Assembly: GCA_002383165.1 (NCBI GenBank)
Contig: DFXK01000002.1
Span: 570,163-622,999, forward strand
DNA from: Flavobacteriales bacterium UBA4110
GTDB lineage: Bacteria > Bacteroidota > Bacteroidia > Flavobacteriales > Weeksellaceae
Reading direction: 5' to 3'
DNA: 52,837 nt
Both the position numbers and the translations under genes were made by a program. Every line of letters starts with the position of its first letter. Within the stretch, counting starts at the first letter, position 1. The notes under the pieces are model-generated. The model was not told the origin of the DNA. It did not search any database and worked only from the letters and a program-made list of their open reading frames with translations. Below, piece by piece: positions 25,148 to 34,789 of this stretch.

Positions 25148-25936
25148 TTATTCTTTTGTTGAACCGTAACCTTTCACGATTCCTCTTGGTGAGTTTTGGA
25201 TAAAAGTAATGATTTCATCTCTTTCCACCGTAGGGAGCATTTCTTTTTCGATAAACTCGATGGCTTGGGTGGTGTTCATCTTCATTTGGAAAATCGCTCT
25301 ATAAATTTTCTGGATTTCAAAAATTTTATCATTTGTAAATCCCCTTCTTCTAAGCCCAACAGAATTGATCCCTGCGTAAGAGATTGGTTCTCTCGCTACC
25401 TTAACATAGGGCGGAATATCTTTTCTGATGAGTGAGCCACCTGAAATCATAACGTGCTTACCAATTTTTCCGAACTGTTGAACTGCGGACAGTCCTCCCA
25501 TCACCACAAAGTCACCAATTTCCACGTGACCTGCGATACCGCATCCGTTAGCTATTATTACATTATTCCCAAGTACACAGTCGTGTGCCACGTGAGAAGT
25601 AGCCATAATCAGGCAATCATTTCCCACTTTGGTATAGCCCAATGCTTTTGTTCCGCGGTTTATGGTTACGCATTCCCTAAGCGTGGTATTATCACCAATA
25701 ATGGTCTGTGTATCTTCCCCATCGAATTTCAAATCCTGCGGAATAGCTGAAATCACTGTCCCAGGAAAAATTTTGCAGTTTTTTCCTATTCTTGCACCAT
25801 CCATTATCGTTACATTGGATCCAATCCAAGTTCCTGCTCCGATGACCACATCGGATGCGATAGTTGTGAATGGTTCTACGGTCACATTTTTACCGATTTT
25901 TGCTCGAGGATCTACTGCTGTAAGCTGGTGAATCAT
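25148..25936 (-). CDS. lpxA: acyl-ACP--UDP-N-acetylglucosamine O-acyltransferase
   Basis: A 262-residue enzyme for the first step of lipid A synthesis: it acylates the 3-OH of UDP-GlcNAc from hydroxyacyl-ACP. The hexapeptide beta-helix covers residues 1-190, with the active-site His in SHVAHDC (H118, matching E. coli H125). The helical C-terminal domain contains SVGLRRRGFTNDKI, typical of LpxA. It starts three bases after the lpxC-fabZ stop, so translation is probably coupled. Confidence 0.97.
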   Translation of the reverse strand: MIHQLTAVDPRAKIGKNVTVEPFTTIASDVVIGAGTWIGSNVTIMDGARIGKNCKIFPGTVISAIPQDLKFDGEDTQTIIGDNTTLRECVTINRGTKALGYTKVGNDCLIMATSHVAHDCVLGNNVIIANGCGIAGHVEIGDFVVMGGLSAVQQFGKIGKHVMISGGSLIRKDIPPYVKVAREPISYAGINSVGLRRRGFTNDKIFEIQKIYRAIFQMKMNTTQAIEFIEKEMLPTVERDEIITFIQNSPRGIVKGYGSTKE

Positions 25937-25939
25937 AAA

Positions 25940-27334
25940 TTACATTTTATTTTTTGCAACCTGAGCCATCAGCTCACCTTCTACAACTACGCTGTCACCA
26001 ACATATCCGTAGCCTTGCATATGAACAATTCCCCTTCTGATGGGTTCCATCAATTCTATTTTGAAGATGACCTGATCACCGGGAACTACTTTTTTCTTAA
26101 ATTTTACATTATCCATCTTTACAAAGTAAGTGGAATAATTTTCCGGGTCTGGGACATTGGCCAAAACCAAAATTCCGCCTACCTGTGCCATGGCTTCTAC
26201 CTGAAGCACACCTGGCATTACCGGTTCTTTTGGAAAGTGTCCGACGAAAAATGGCTCGTTCATGGACACATTTTTTAGTCCTACCACGTGCGTATCAGAC
26301 AATTCTAAAATCTTATCTACCAACAGAAACGGAGGTCTGTGTGGCAAAAGTTTCATAATTCCATTGATATCGAATACAGGCTCAGCCTTGAGGTCGAAAT
26401 CAGGAACATTTTTTCTTTTCTGCAATTTGTATTGTCTGTTTAGTTTTTTTGCAAACTGAGTGTTCACAAAGTGTCCTGGTTTATTGGCAATTACCCTTCC
26501 TTTGATTCTTACACCAACAAGAGCTAAATCTCCGATGACATCTAATAATTTATGTCTCGCAGCTTCGTTTGGAAAGTTAAGGTTTAGGTTATCCAAAATT
26601 CCGTTCGGGCGGATAGAAACTTCATCTTTTCCAAAAGCAACTTTCAGTTTTTCCAAAGTTTCTGGTGTCAATTCTTTATCTACATAAACAATTGCATTAC
26701 TAATGTCGCCACCTTTAATAAGATTAGCATCCAAAAGTTGCTCTAATTCGTGTAAAAAACTGAAGGTTCTTGCAGAAGCAATTTCATCCCGGAACTCGGA
26801 AATATTTTTCATACTGGCATTTTGGGTACCCAAAACTTTGGTCCCAAAATCTACCATCGTGGTAATTTCGTAATCGTCTGCAGGTATCACAGTCAGTTCA
26901 GAACCAGTTGACGGATCAATATAGTTCATCACTTCTTTGATGACGAGATATTCTCTCGGCAAATCCTGCTCTACAATGCCTACTTTTTCAATAGCTTCTA
27001 CAAAGAATTTAGAAGAACCGTCTAAAATTGGTGGTTCCGCGCTGTTCATTTCCAAGATTGCATTGTCGATATCCATCCCAACAAGAGCTGCCAATAGATG
27101 TTCGCAAGTATGGATTTTGACTCCCAGCTTCTCAAGAGTAGTTCCTCTTTCTGTGGTGGTTACGTAGTTTACATCCGCTTCTACCTGCGGACGTCCTTCC
27201 AGATCAGTTCTTACGAACACAAATCCGGTGTTTTCCTTTGACGGTTTAATGGTCAGATTAACTTCTCTTCCTGTGTGAAGACCAATTCCAGAAAGCTGGA
27301 TGTCTTCTTTGATGGTTTTTTGTTTATCACTCAT
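25940..27334 (-). CDS. lpxC-fabZ: bifunctional UDP-3-O-acyl-GlcNAc deacetylase / 3-hydroxyacyl-ACP dehydratase
   Basis: A 464-residue fusion typical of Bacteroidota. The LpxC part (about 1-300) is the zinc deacetylase that commits lipid A synthesis; H79 in HTCEHLLAAL and the His and Asp of ARHKLLDVIGD are the zinc ligands, and GHFVN carries a further active-site His. The FabZ part (about 320-464) has LPHRPPFLLVD and FFVGHFPKEPVMPGVLQVEA with the catalytic His and Glu. FabZ competes for the same hydroxyacyl-ACP that LpxA and LpxD use, so the fusion couples membrane and lipopolysaccharide synthesis. It is the middle gene of lpxD - lpxC/fabZ - lpxA. Confidence 0.98.
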   Translation of the reverse strand: MSDKQKTIKEDIQLSGIGLHTGREVNLTIKPSKENTGFVFVRTDLEGRPQVEADVNYVTTTERGTTLEKLGVKIHTCEHLLAALVGMDIDNAILEMNSAEPPILDGSSKFFVEAIEKVGIVEQDLPREYLVIKEVMNYIDPSTGSELTVIPADDYEITTMVDFGTKVLGTQNASMKNISEFRDEIASARTFSFLHELEQLLDANLIKGGDISNAIVYVDKELTPETLEKLKVAFGKDEVSIRPNGILDNLNLNFPNEAARHKLLDVIGDLALVGVRIKGRVIANKPGHFVNTQFAKKLNRQYKLQKRKNVPDFDLKAEPVFDINGIMKLLPHRPPFLLVDKILELSDTHVVGLKNVSMNEPFFVGHFPKEPVMPGVLQVEAMAQVGGILVLANVPDPENYSTYFVKMDNVKFKKKVVPGDQVIFKIELMEPIRRGIVHMQGYGYVGDSVVVEGELMAQVAKNKM

Positions 27335-27381
27335 TGTATTAGTTTTGAGGCGGGAAGAATGACTTCTTTCTCCTGAGACTT

Positions 27382-28401
27382 TTACTCTGATTTTTTATTT
27401 TCTAATTCGTTTATTCTTTTGACAATCTCCGTAAAATTTCGGAAATGAACATAGTTTCTTCTGTAATCGCTGTAGTTAATTGCAGGCGAGCCATACAATA
27501 TTTCTCCATCTTTAGCTGATGAATTGACACCACTCTGAGCCTGTATCTTTACCTGATTTCCTATTTTGATATGACCAACAATACCAACCTGTCCGCCAAT
27601 TTGATTCCAGTCACCGATAACCGTAGAACCTGCAATGCCAGCCTGTGCAGCAATTACATTATTTTGTCCGATCTTCACATTGTGAGCAATCTGTATCAGA
27701 TTATCAATCTTAGTTCCTTTTCCAATAATGGTTGAACCAATCGTTGCTCTGTCAATACTGCAATTGGAACCGATTTCTACATCATCCTCTATAATGACAT
27801 TTCCCAATTGAGGAATTTTTTTGAAACCTTCCGCTGTCGGCTGGAATCCGAATCCGTCTCCGCCAATTACCGTGTTGGAATGAATCACACAATTGTCTCC
27901 AACGATACAATAATCATAGATTCTAGCACCGCTGTCAATCTTACAATTTTTACCGATTTTCACTCCTTTGCCAATGTAAACATGAGGAAAAATCTGCGTG
28001 TTATCACCAATTTTCGCCTTTTCTGAAACATAGGTAAATGCACCAATGTAGACACCTTCGCCTACTTTTGCAGTTTCATGAAAAAAAGAACCTTCTTCTA
28101 TTCCCGTTTTTCTGCCCTGCATTTCCTGATAAAGATTCATCAGAACCTGAAAAGAAAGATAAGCATCTTCTACAGCTATAATCACTGGATTGTAGGCTTT
28201 GTCCTCCAACAGATTTTCAGAAACGATGAGAACGGCACAGTCTGTATCATCCATATAATGAGCGAAACGACTTTGTCCCACAAAAGATAAGTGGCCTTTC
28301 TGGCCATTTTCGATTGGAGAAACACCTGTAATAAATGTGTTTCCGTCTCCAATAATTCTTCCGTTTATTAAACCGGCAATCTGTTCTGCACTGAATTCCA
28401 T
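27382..28401 (-). CDS. lpxD: UDP-3-O-(3-hydroxyacyl)glucosamine N-acyltransferase
   Basis: A 339-residue enzyme for the third step of lipid A synthesis, N-acylation of the deacetylated sugar. The N-terminal uridine-binding domain is followed by the hexapeptide beta-helix. Both conserved histidines are present: H240 (LIQIAHNVKIG) and H277 (IVGHIKIG), close to E. coli H239 and H276. The C-terminal helical tail ends in a Lys/Glu-rich stretch. A TTG lies three codons upstream, but I use ATG 28401. It lies 47 bases before lpxC-fabZ and 64 bases after the HD-domain gene on the same strand. Confidence 0.97.
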   Translation of the reverse strand: MEFSAEQIAGLINGRIIGDGNTFITGVSPIENGQKGHLSFVGQSRFAHYMDDTDCAVLIVSENLLEDKAYNPVIIAVEDAYLSFQVLMNLYQEMQGRKTGIEEGSFFHETAKVGEGVYIGAFTYVSEKAKIGDNTQIFPHVYIGKGVKIGKNCKIDSGARIYDYCIVGDNCVIHSNTVIGGDGFGFQPTAEGFKKIPQLGNVIIEDDVEIGSNCSIDRATIGSTIIGKGTKIDNLIQIAHNVKIGQNNVIAAQAGIAGSTVIGDWNQIGGQVGIVGHIKIGNQVKIQAQSGVNSSAKDGEILYGSPAINYSDYRRNYVHFRNFTEIVKRINELENKKSE

Positions 28402-28465
28402 AGTTTGCAAAGATAAATATTTTATTAATTATCTCTTAAATTTTTATAACGATTCAAAATTAGTT

Positions 28466-29689
28466 TTACTTTAAATCCCAAATTTCTCTAGGACAGTAGA
28501 AAATATACTTCTTGGTATGGTTTTCCATACAGCCGAATAGTATTTGATTTTCTGACTCTTCCAGCTTTAGTTTGTTTCCATTTTTATCCATCAGGTAAAT
28601 TGGTTGTTTTTCTGTATCATAGGGCAATAAAGATCGAGAAATCTGCCCTACCAATTCTTCTCCATTATCAATCCCGAAATATTGGTTCACTTTTTCTATA
28701 TTTTGTTTTAAAAAGTCTTCAGAAAAAGGTTTCGATGAAATGATACTTTTCGGAAACTCTCTGTAAATAACTGTTCTGCATAGTTTTGCAAGTATAAAAT
28801 CTTCGTTTTCCGTCCAGATTTTTATAGCCTGAAACACGTCCATATCATCCAGCATTGTAAATCTTCTGATATCTTCTTCTGTAGCTTCATCAAATTGATT
28901 CTTGACTAGAAAATATTTCAAATTAGAAGGTGCTTCCAAGTCGACATTTTGTGATACAAGAAATTTTGCTCTGTTCAGGATGTGGACCAAAATATGTTCT
29001 GCCAAAGCTGCTGTTTTATGGTAATAAACCTGCCAGTACATAAACATCCTGGCCGTGAGATAGTTTTCAATCGAATAAATACCTTTCGTGTCTATCACCA
29101 GCTGCTCCTCGCTCACATTCATCATAGAGATGATTCGCTCCACATTCACGCTGCCTTCGGAAACGCCTGTGTAAAAGCTGTCCCGCTTCAGATAATCCAT
29201 CCTGTCTACATCCAGCTGGGAGGAAATCAACTGATTGAAAAACATCCTGTGGTATTTCCCCTGAAACATTTCAATGGCGAGATCCAGTTTTCCTTTGAAT
29301 TCTTTATTCAGCCGGTTCATCAGTAAAATCGAGATTTTCTCGTGATGCCAGTCGTCCATCAGCATATTTTCCAAAGCGTGCGAAAACGGTCCGTGACCAA
29401 TATCGTGCATCAGAATCGCCAGCATAGCCGCCTTTTCCTCATCTTTTGAAATCTTCACACCTTTCAACTTCAATGTCTCCAATGCTTTGAACATCAGGTT
29501 CATTGCTCCTAAAGCGTGATGAAACCTGGTATGTTTTGCGCCGGGAAAAATGAGTGAAAGCAGTCCGGTCTGGGAAATTCTTCTCAACCTTTGGAAATAA
29601 GGATGCTCGATAATATCAAATAAAATCTCGTGAGGAATTTTGATAAATCCGTGAACCGGATCATTGATGATTTTCAGTTTGTTTTGCAC
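28466..29689 (-). CDS. HD-domain phosphohydrolase (dNTPase-like, COG1078 type)
   Basis: A 407-residue metal-dependent phosphohydrolase. The HD-domain metal site is visible as HTRFHHALGAMNLM and LAILMHDIGHGPFSHALE. The N-terminus IINDPVHGFIKIP and the block SSQLDVDRMDYLKRDS are hallmarks of the YwfO/EF1143-type dNTP triphosphohydrolase group, so deoxynucleotide hydrolysis is the best guess. It is the first gene of the lipid A run, in the same direction; a functional link to lipid A is not obvious. Confidence 0.9.
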   Translation of the reverse strand: MQNKLKIINDPVHGFIKIPHEILFDIIEHPYFQRLRRISQTGLLSLIFPGAKHTRFHHALGAMNLMFKALETLKLKGVKISKDEEKAAMLAILMHDIGHGPFSHALENMLMDDWHHEKISILLMNRLNKEFKGKLDLAIEMFQGKYHRMFFNQLISSQLDVDRMDYLKRDSFYTGVSEGSVNVERIISMMNVSEEQLVIDTKGIYSIENYLTARMFMYWQVYYHKTAALAEHILVHILNRAKFLVSQNVDLEAPSNLKYFLVKNQFDEATEEDIRRFTMLDDMDVFQAIKIWTENEDFILAKLCRTVIYREFPKSIISSKPFSEDFLKQNIEKVNQYFGIDNGEELVGQISRSLLPYDTEKQPIYLMDKNGNKLKLEESENQILFGCMENHTKKYIFYCPREIWDLK

Positions 29690-29711
29690 AATTGATTAGT
29701 GATGATTGATA

Positions 29712-29719
29712 CAAAAATA
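29712..29719 (-). promoter_or_regulatory. candidate -7 box of the HD-domain/lpx run
   Basis: TATTTTTG on the minus strand, 22 bases upstream of the ATG at 29689. No TTG at the expected -33 distance. Confidence 0.45.
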
Positions 29720-29805
29720 GGGAAATTTTTAGTGGTTTTCGGAAAATCAACAATTTGGATCTGAATCTTATTTTATCTTTACCAAAATTATATCTGAAAA
29801 AGATT

Positions 29806-30291
29806 ATGGAAATTTTTCCTTCACAAGTTTATGAATTCGGACTTATCAACGGACAGAATGAGACTTTAGAACGACTAAAGCGAAGAACTGAAGAATCAGA
29901 TAGCCTGACATCTAAACTGACCGGAAAATCATTTTTAGGAAAGGTAAGCGGTAACAGGTTTAGAATTATTTCTTCAGCAATTGGAAAAGGAACTTTCTGT
30001 ACTATGACCGGTTTTATTAGTTATGAGAAAGGAGAAGTAAAACTGGAAATTAATAAACCTTTTAAAATACTTCTCACCATTTTAATGATCTTACCATTTA
30101 TTGCATTTATAACACAAGTGTTTTCTGCATCAGAAGAATTTAATCCAGTATTTATTCTGGTTTTTTTAGGTCAAGTATTGATAATAAGATTTTTATTTAT
30201 CGGATTATTTTTTAAGATTTTATCTAAACAAAGTTTAAACAGATTGTCTGACGTATTAGATACAGAATGGGTAAAAAAGAAGCCTAATTAG
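29806..30291 (+). CDS. small membrane protein, function unknown
   Basis: A 161-residue protein with a soluble N-terminal half and two strongly hydrophobic segments, about residues 84-104 (ILLTILMILPFIAFITQVF) and 114-138 (FILVFLGQVLIIRFLFIGLF), then a short charged tail. It is probably an inner-membrane protein with both ends on the same side. I do not recognise the family. The frame opens at a TTG at 29755, but that codon lies upstream of a -7-like TATCTTTA (29774-29781), so ATG 29806 is preferred. It is divergent from the HD-domain gene and convergent with the lipid kinase gene. Confidence 0.65.
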   Translation: MEIFPSQVYEFGLINGQNETLERLKRRTEESDSLTSKLTGKSFLGKVSGNRFRIISSAIGKGTFCTMTGFISYEKGEVKLEINKPFKILLTILMILPFIAFITQVFSASEEFNPVFILVFLGQVLIIRFLFIGLFFKILSKQSLNRLSDVLDTEWVKKKPN

Positions 30292-30319
30292 TTCAGCAAA
30301 AAAAAATAATTATTTACAG

Positions 30320-31168
30320 TCAAACCAAAATCCTCAAACTCTTCGGCAAAACCTTGACGTGAATCGGTGATTTGATTTTCTTAAATTCACCGTCGATGTG
30401 CCAGGTTTTTGTATTGACTTTAAACTCAATTTCTGAAACGGGAAGATAAGTCACATATTCATCATCCTTCAGCCGTTTCGTAAACATCCGGAACGCAAAA
30501 AATGCGGAATACGTCAGCGGAAATTTCTTCACCAAAACCAAATCTACCAAACCATCGCTTTTGCTGGCCATCGGTGCAATGTAAGCATTATTGCCGAACT
30601 GTCTCGTGTTGGCAATATTCAGCATCAGGTATTTTCCATTATACTGTTTATAACTTTCATCAAAAAATTTGATTTTTATCGGTTTGTAGTTAAAAAAAGT
30701 TTTGATGGAAACTTTGATGTAATTTTTAAAACCTCGACTTGTTTTTTCAAATTCCTTCACCACTTTTCCGTCGAAACCAGTTCCTGAAACGTTGATGGAG
30801 AAGTGATCATTCACCATAAAAGTGTCGATCTCTTTATATTTTTCCTTCCGGATTTTTGCAAGCAGAACGTCCAGATTCTTGTTAAAATTATTTTCGTTGG
30901 AAAATCCGTTTCCAGAACCAGCTGGGAAAACAGCCAGAATTTTTTCTGTATTAATGAGCTTTTGCGCAACTACTGAAATAGTGCCGTCTCCGCCTACCGC
31001 CACAAAAACGTCTACATTTTCCCAGTTATTCTGAATAAAATCTTCTGTATCTTGCAGAGATTTGGAAACAAGATATAAGGGATTATCAACCTTTTTTCGG
31101 AGGCTGTCCAAAAATGGCTGATAATTTTTCTTAGCCGAATAAGGATTAATGATGAAAGCAAATTGCAT
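30320..31168 (-). CDS. diacylglycerol/lipid kinase family protein (YegS/DgkB-like)
   Basis: A 282-residue soluble lipid kinase of the DAGK catalytic family. It opens with FIINPYSAKK, carries the nucleotide-binding GGDGT motif in VAVGGDGTISVVA, and has FPAGSGNGFSNE. The second, beta-rich domain (about 120-282) includes NVSGTGFDGKV. Substrates in this family range from diacylglycerol to sphingosine-like lipids and undecaprenol; sphingolipid-related substrates are plausible in Bacteroidota, but the sequence alone does not decide. It ends 28 bases from the convergent membrane-protein gene, and I saw no hairpin between them. Confidence 0.88.
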   Translation of the reverse strand: MQFAFIINPYSAKKNYQPFLDSLRKKVDNPLYLVSKSLQDTEDFIQNNWENVDVFVAVGGDGTISVVAQKLINTEKILAVFPAGSGNGFSNENNFNKNLDVLLAKIRKEKYKEIDTFMVNDHFSINVSGTGFDGKVVKEFEKTSRGFKNYIKVSIKTFFNYKPIKIKFFDESYKQYNGKYLMLNIANTRQFGNNAYIAPMASKSDGLVDLVLVKKFPLTYSAFFAFRMFTKRLKDDEYVTYLPVSEIEFKVNTKTWHIDGEFKKIKSPIHVKVLPKSLRILV

Positions 31169-31290
31169 TTTCCAAAAATAAAAATACTCAGAGAATTACA
31201 GCGTCATTTTATGGAATCTTTTTATTTGACTTTGAAAATTTTAAGTTAAAAATATTATTTCCATTCTAATTCATGTTAGAGAATTCGGTT

Positions 31291-31737
31291 TTACACCCTG
31301 CTGTTATCTGCTTTCCAATTTTTGATATTCCGTTTGATCTTCGAAGGAGACCAATTATTGTGTACTGTCTGATGCATCAGATCCATCAGCTCATCATCTG
31401 CTGCAAATCTTAGTGCAAAAATCTGGGCATCTGAATAATGGTAAGTCGAGTTTTCTAAACGATTTCCTGTCAAAGTGTAATACCTCAGCTTAAATTCATT
31501 AACAATAATTCTGTCCTGAAGTCCCAATGCGTAATGCTGACGAAGCATTAACGACAAGACTATAATCAAAACAATTATAGCCGAAATTACTGCCCAAATG
31601 GTCACAAATTCCGAATTAACGTTTATATTGTTCCATAACTTCACAACTGAAAAAACAAGCAAAGCCACTGTAACAGGGTAAAATATAAAATGATGAAGCG
31701 GATAAAACTTGCGGTGATTTTTTAAATTCTGGTTCAT
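31291..31737 (-). CDS. DUF6526-like membrane protein
   Basis: A 148-residue protein with two transmembrane segments (about residues 15-34 and 43-63) and a charged C-terminal cytoplasmic part. The start, NQNLKNHRKFYPLHHFIFYP, and the middle LRQHYALGLQDRIIVNE fit the DUF6526 family of flavobacteria as I recall it; function unknown. Its ATG overlaps the stop of the upstream DUF3298 lipoprotein gene by four bases, so the two are probably translated together. No terminator was seen after it. Confidence 0.75.
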   Translation of the reverse strand: MNQNLKNHRKFYPLHHFIFYPVTVALLVFSVVKLWNNINVNSEFVTIWAVISAIIVLIIVLSLMLRQHYALGLQDRIIVNEFKLRYYTLTGNRLENSTYHYSDAQIFALRFAADDELMDLMHQTVHNNWSPSKIKRNIKNWKADNSRV

Positions 31738-32525
31738 TTTATTATATATTGGCTAATAAACTTTGGTTTCAGCTGATCTTTGATATCCTTAAAATTCATA
31801 GTTATATAAACAACACCTGCAGCATAAGCTGTAATCTCGTACTGATTATACACAAATGTGATTTTCTGACTATCAAAATAAAAATTATTGTTCAGCTGGA
31901 TTTTATCTGCGATCATCATCTCCTTTTGATCTTTATCTTTGAAATTATTTTTGAGGATTTTGTCCCAATTCGTATCCGAAGGATTTCTGAAAATTTCATT
32001 TTGAGAAATCACTTTATTATTTTTTAAATCAAATGTTTTGTAATTTTCAAAATAGTAGCCGTGTGCGCCTCCTGAGTAACCACTTCCTGAATATTTCAGC
32101 GTCAGTAGATCATCAGTTTTAGAAACCATTTTCATCTCAGACACTTCATCCCAAGTCTGTTTGAAGTCTGGCATGTAATCCTGGGAATCATCTTTTTTCA
32201 AATACTCTTTTTTAAATTTCTCCAGGATATCTGTCAACGATTTTTTAGAATAATCTTCTGCAACAATATTTGCAGGTTTGTAAATGCTATCAAGAATCAT
32301 CTTGTTACTAATATCAGGGAATACCAAAACCTGTTTTTCAAAAGACAATGTTAGCGTTTTTGCAACCTGAAGAGAATCCTGCACACGGACGGAATCTATA
32401 ACAAATGCTTTTTCAGTTTTCAGACTGTCATTCCTGGAATTACTGGTGTTGATTTCTTTATTTTCAGTTTTAAAACACGAAGCCAGCAAAGTACCAATGG
32501 AAAGAATTGCGAATAGTTTTTTCAT
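31734..32525 (-). CDS. DUF3298-type lipoprotein
   Basis: A 263-residue lipoprotein: the N-terminus MKKLFAILSIGTLLASC has a lipobox with Cys17. After a Ser/Asn/Lys-rich linker (about 20-55) comes a DUF4163/DUF3298-type domain. SGSGYSGGAHGYYFENYKTF is the family's Gly-rich signature, followed by FDLKNNKVI and a C-terminal YEITAYAAGVVYITM strand. RsiV-type anti-sigma and lysozyme-binding proteins share this fold, but whether this one binds lysozyme or a muropeptide is not known. It overlaps the DUF6526 gene by four bases. The gyrB terminator lies just upstream. Confidence 0.85.
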   Translation of the reverse strand: MKKLFAILSIGTLLASCFKTENKEINTSNSRNDSLKTEKAFVIDSVRVQDSLQVAKTLTLSFEKQVLVFPDISNKMILDSIYKPANIVAEDYSKKSLTDILEKFKKEYLKKDDSQDYMPDFKQTWDEVSEMKMVSKTDDLLTLKYSGSGYSGGAHGYYFENYKTFDLKNNKVISQNEIFRNPSDTNWDKILKNNFKDKDQKEMMIADKIQLNNNFYFDSQKITFVYNQYEITAYAAGVVYITMNFKDIKDQLKPKFISQYIIK

Positions 32526-32574
32526 AGTTTTCTTTTTATTTAGAATGATGATTAGAAAAACATTTTATAACAAA

Positions 32575-32598
32575 AAACCTTCCAAAACTGGAAGGTTT
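32575..32598 (-). terminator. terminator of gyrB
   Basis: AAACCTTCCA pairs with TGGAAGGTTT around an AAAC loop, with a T-run on the minus-strand exit side, 15 bases after the gyrB stop. Confidence 0.93.
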
Positions 32599-32613
32599 GA
32601 TTTATAATTCAGA

Positions 32614-34548
32614 TTATGCATCAATTCTTGCATAAACCGCATTTTTCTCGATAAACTCTCTTCTCGGCGGCACTTCATCACCCATCAGCATAGAGAATGT
32701 TGAATCTGCTTCAACGGCATTATCAATTGTTACCTGTTTCAGAATTCTGTGTTCTGGATTGAGTGTCGTTTCCCAAAGCTGCTCAGGATTCATCTCTCCA
32801 AGACCTTTGTAACGTTGTACTTCCACACCTTTTCCGTCTGGCGACATTTCCAAGGTAAATTGCTCGCGTTCTTTTTCGTTATAAGCGTAAACTTTTTTGT
32901 TTCCTTTTTTCAAAAGATACAAAGGTGGCTGAGCGATATAAATATATCCGTTCTCGATCAGTTCTTTCATATAACGGAAGAAGAATGTAAGAATCAATGT
33001 CGAGATGTGAGAACCATCGATATCAGCATCGGTCATAATTACGATTTTGTGATAACGAAGTTTTGTAATATTCAACGCTTTAGAATCTTCCTCTGTTCCT
33101 ACAGAAACCCCAAGTGCTGTGTATATATTCTTGATTTCTTCATTATCATAAACCTTATGAAGCATCGATTTCTCAACATTCAAAATCTTACCTCTCAGTG
33201 GAAGAATCGCTTGGAAATGACGGTCACGACCTTGCTTAGCCGTTCCACCTGCGGAATCTCCCTCAACAAGAAAGATTTCAGATTCAGCTGGGTCTTTAGA
33301 AGAACAGTCAGATAATTTTCCTGGTAAACCAGAACCTCCCATTGGAGATTTTCTCTGAACCATTTCACGAGCTTTTTTCGCAGCTTGTCTTGCTTTCGCA
33401 GCTAAAACCACTTTTTGAACGATTTGTTTCGCTTCTAATGGGTTTTCTTCCAAGAAATTAGTCAACATTTCTCCAACGATTTTATCAACCGCTCCAGAAA
33501 CTTCTGAGTTACCTAATTTCGTTTTAGTTTGACCTTCGAACTGAGGCTCCATTACTTTTACAGAAATCACAGCCGTCAAACCTTCACGGAAATCATCTCC
33601 GGTAACTTCTACTTTTTCTTTTGCAGGCAGTCCTAACTCATCAGCATATTTTTTAAGAGTTCTTGTCAAAGCTCTTCTGAAACCTGCCAAGTGTGTTCCT
33701 CCTTCGTGCGTATTAATATTATTAACGTAAGAATGAAGATTTTCGTTGAAAGACGTGTTGTAACGCATCGCTACCTCAACCGGAATATCATCACGCTCAC
33801 CTTCCATAAAGATGACGCTCTCCATAATAGATTCTCGGTTCCCATCGATATACTCAACGAATTCCTTTAAACCACCTTCCGAATGGAAAGTTTCTGACTT
33901 GAAAGAACCATCCTCCAATTTTTCTCTTTCGTCTGTCAAGGTAATTGTAATTCCTTTGTTAAGGTACGACAACTCTCTCAATCGGTTTGCTAATGTATCG
34001 TAGTTATAAACTAATTCTGTAAAAATAGAATCGTCTGGCTGGAAAAACTGCTTGGTTCCTCTTTTATCACTATGACCTATTTCTTCAACGCCTGTCTGAG
34101 CTTTCCCTCTGGAATAAACTTGCTGATAAACATTACCGTCTCTATAGACCGTTGTAACCATCTCGTTGGAAAGTGCGTTAACGCAAGAAACCCCAACACC
34201 ATGCAGACCTCCGGAAACTTTGTAAGAATCTTTATCAAACTTACCTCCGGCTCCAATTTTGGTCATTACAACCTCCAGTGCAGATTTCTGTTCTTTCTCG
34301 TGAAAATCGACAGGAATACCACGCCCATTATCCATAACTTCTATGGCGTTTCCTTCTTTTATCGCGACAGTTATCGTATCACAATATCCTGCCAAAGCCT
34401 CATCGATAGAGTTATCCACTACTTCATAAACCAAATGGTGGAGACCTCTGACCCCTACATCACCAATGTACATCGAAGGACGCATACGAACGTGCTCCAT
34501 TCCTTCCAATGCCTGAATACTACTTGCTGTATATTGTTTTTGACTCAT
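32614..34548 (-). CDS. gyrB: DNA gyrase subunit B
   Basis: A 644-residue type IIA topoisomerase ATPase subunit. With GyrA it introduces negative supercoils. The GHKL ATPase site is seen in EVVDNSIDEALAGY, DNGRGIPVD and SGGLHGVGVSCVNALS. The TOPRIM domain has LVEGDSAGGTAKQGRD with PLRGKILNVEK and MTDADIDGSHI. The C-terminal block YKGLGEMNPEQLWETT is typical. ParE is the main alternative; the N-terminus and PLRGKILNVEK favour GyrB. gyrA is not in the window. A terminator follows. Confidence 0.95.
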   Translation of the reverse strand: MSQKQYTASSIQALEGMEHVRMRPSMYIGDVGVRGLHHLVYEVVDNSIDEALAGYCDTITVAIKEGNAIEVMDNGRGIPVDFHEKEQKSALEVVMTKIGAGGKFDKDSYKVSGGLHGVGVSCVNALSNEMVTTVYRDGNVYQQVYSRGKAQTGVEEIGHSDKRGTKQFFQPDDSIFTELVYNYDTLANRLRELSYLNKGITITLTDEREKLEDGSFKSETFHSEGGLKEFVEYIDGNRESIMESVIFMEGERDDIPVEVAMRYNTSFNENLHSYVNNINTHEGGTHLAGFRRALTRTLKKYADELGLPAKEKVEVTGDDFREGLTAVISVKVMEPQFEGQTKTKLGNSEVSGAVDKIVGEMLTNFLEENPLEAKQIVQKVVLAAKARQAAKKAREMVQRKSPMGGSGLPGKLSDCSSKDPAESEIFLVEGDSAGGTAKQGRDRHFQAILPLRGKILNVEKSMLHKVYDNEEIKNIYTALGVSVGTEEDSKALNITKLRYHKIVIMTDADIDGSHISTLILTFFFRYMKELIENGYIYIAQPPLYLLKKGNKKVYAYNEKEREQFTLEMSPDGKGVEVQRYKGLGEMNPEQLWETTLNPEHRILKQVTIDNAVEADSTFSMLMGDEVPPRREFIEKNAVYARIDA

Positions 34549-34738
34549 ATTGTAAAAGATTCAAGATATAAAACTCAAATTTTCAAATAGTTAGCTTGAG
34601 AATTTTTCTTGTTATTTTTCTGTTAATTATTTTATTAAAGCTTACAAATATCGTTAAAAAAATCGAGATATGAAAGCCCTAAAATCAGCCAAAAATGACA
34701 AGTTTTTAACAGGGATGCTTGGGAATTTTGAATAAAAA

Positions 34739-34763
34739 AAATCGAACTGCAAAAGCTCGATTT
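34739..34763 (-). terminator. terminator of gltBD
   Basis: AAATCGA pairs with TCGATTT around an 11-base loop, which contains a further GC/GC pairing option, and is followed on the minus strand by a T-run. It lies 26 bases after the gltD stop. Confidence 0.75.
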
Positions 34764-34789
34764 CATAAAATTTAATATTGATAAAAGTT

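Noticed and set aside
28402..28410. TTG start three codons before lpxD ATG
   Set aside because: ATG 28401 is closer to family length and no feature favours the TTG.
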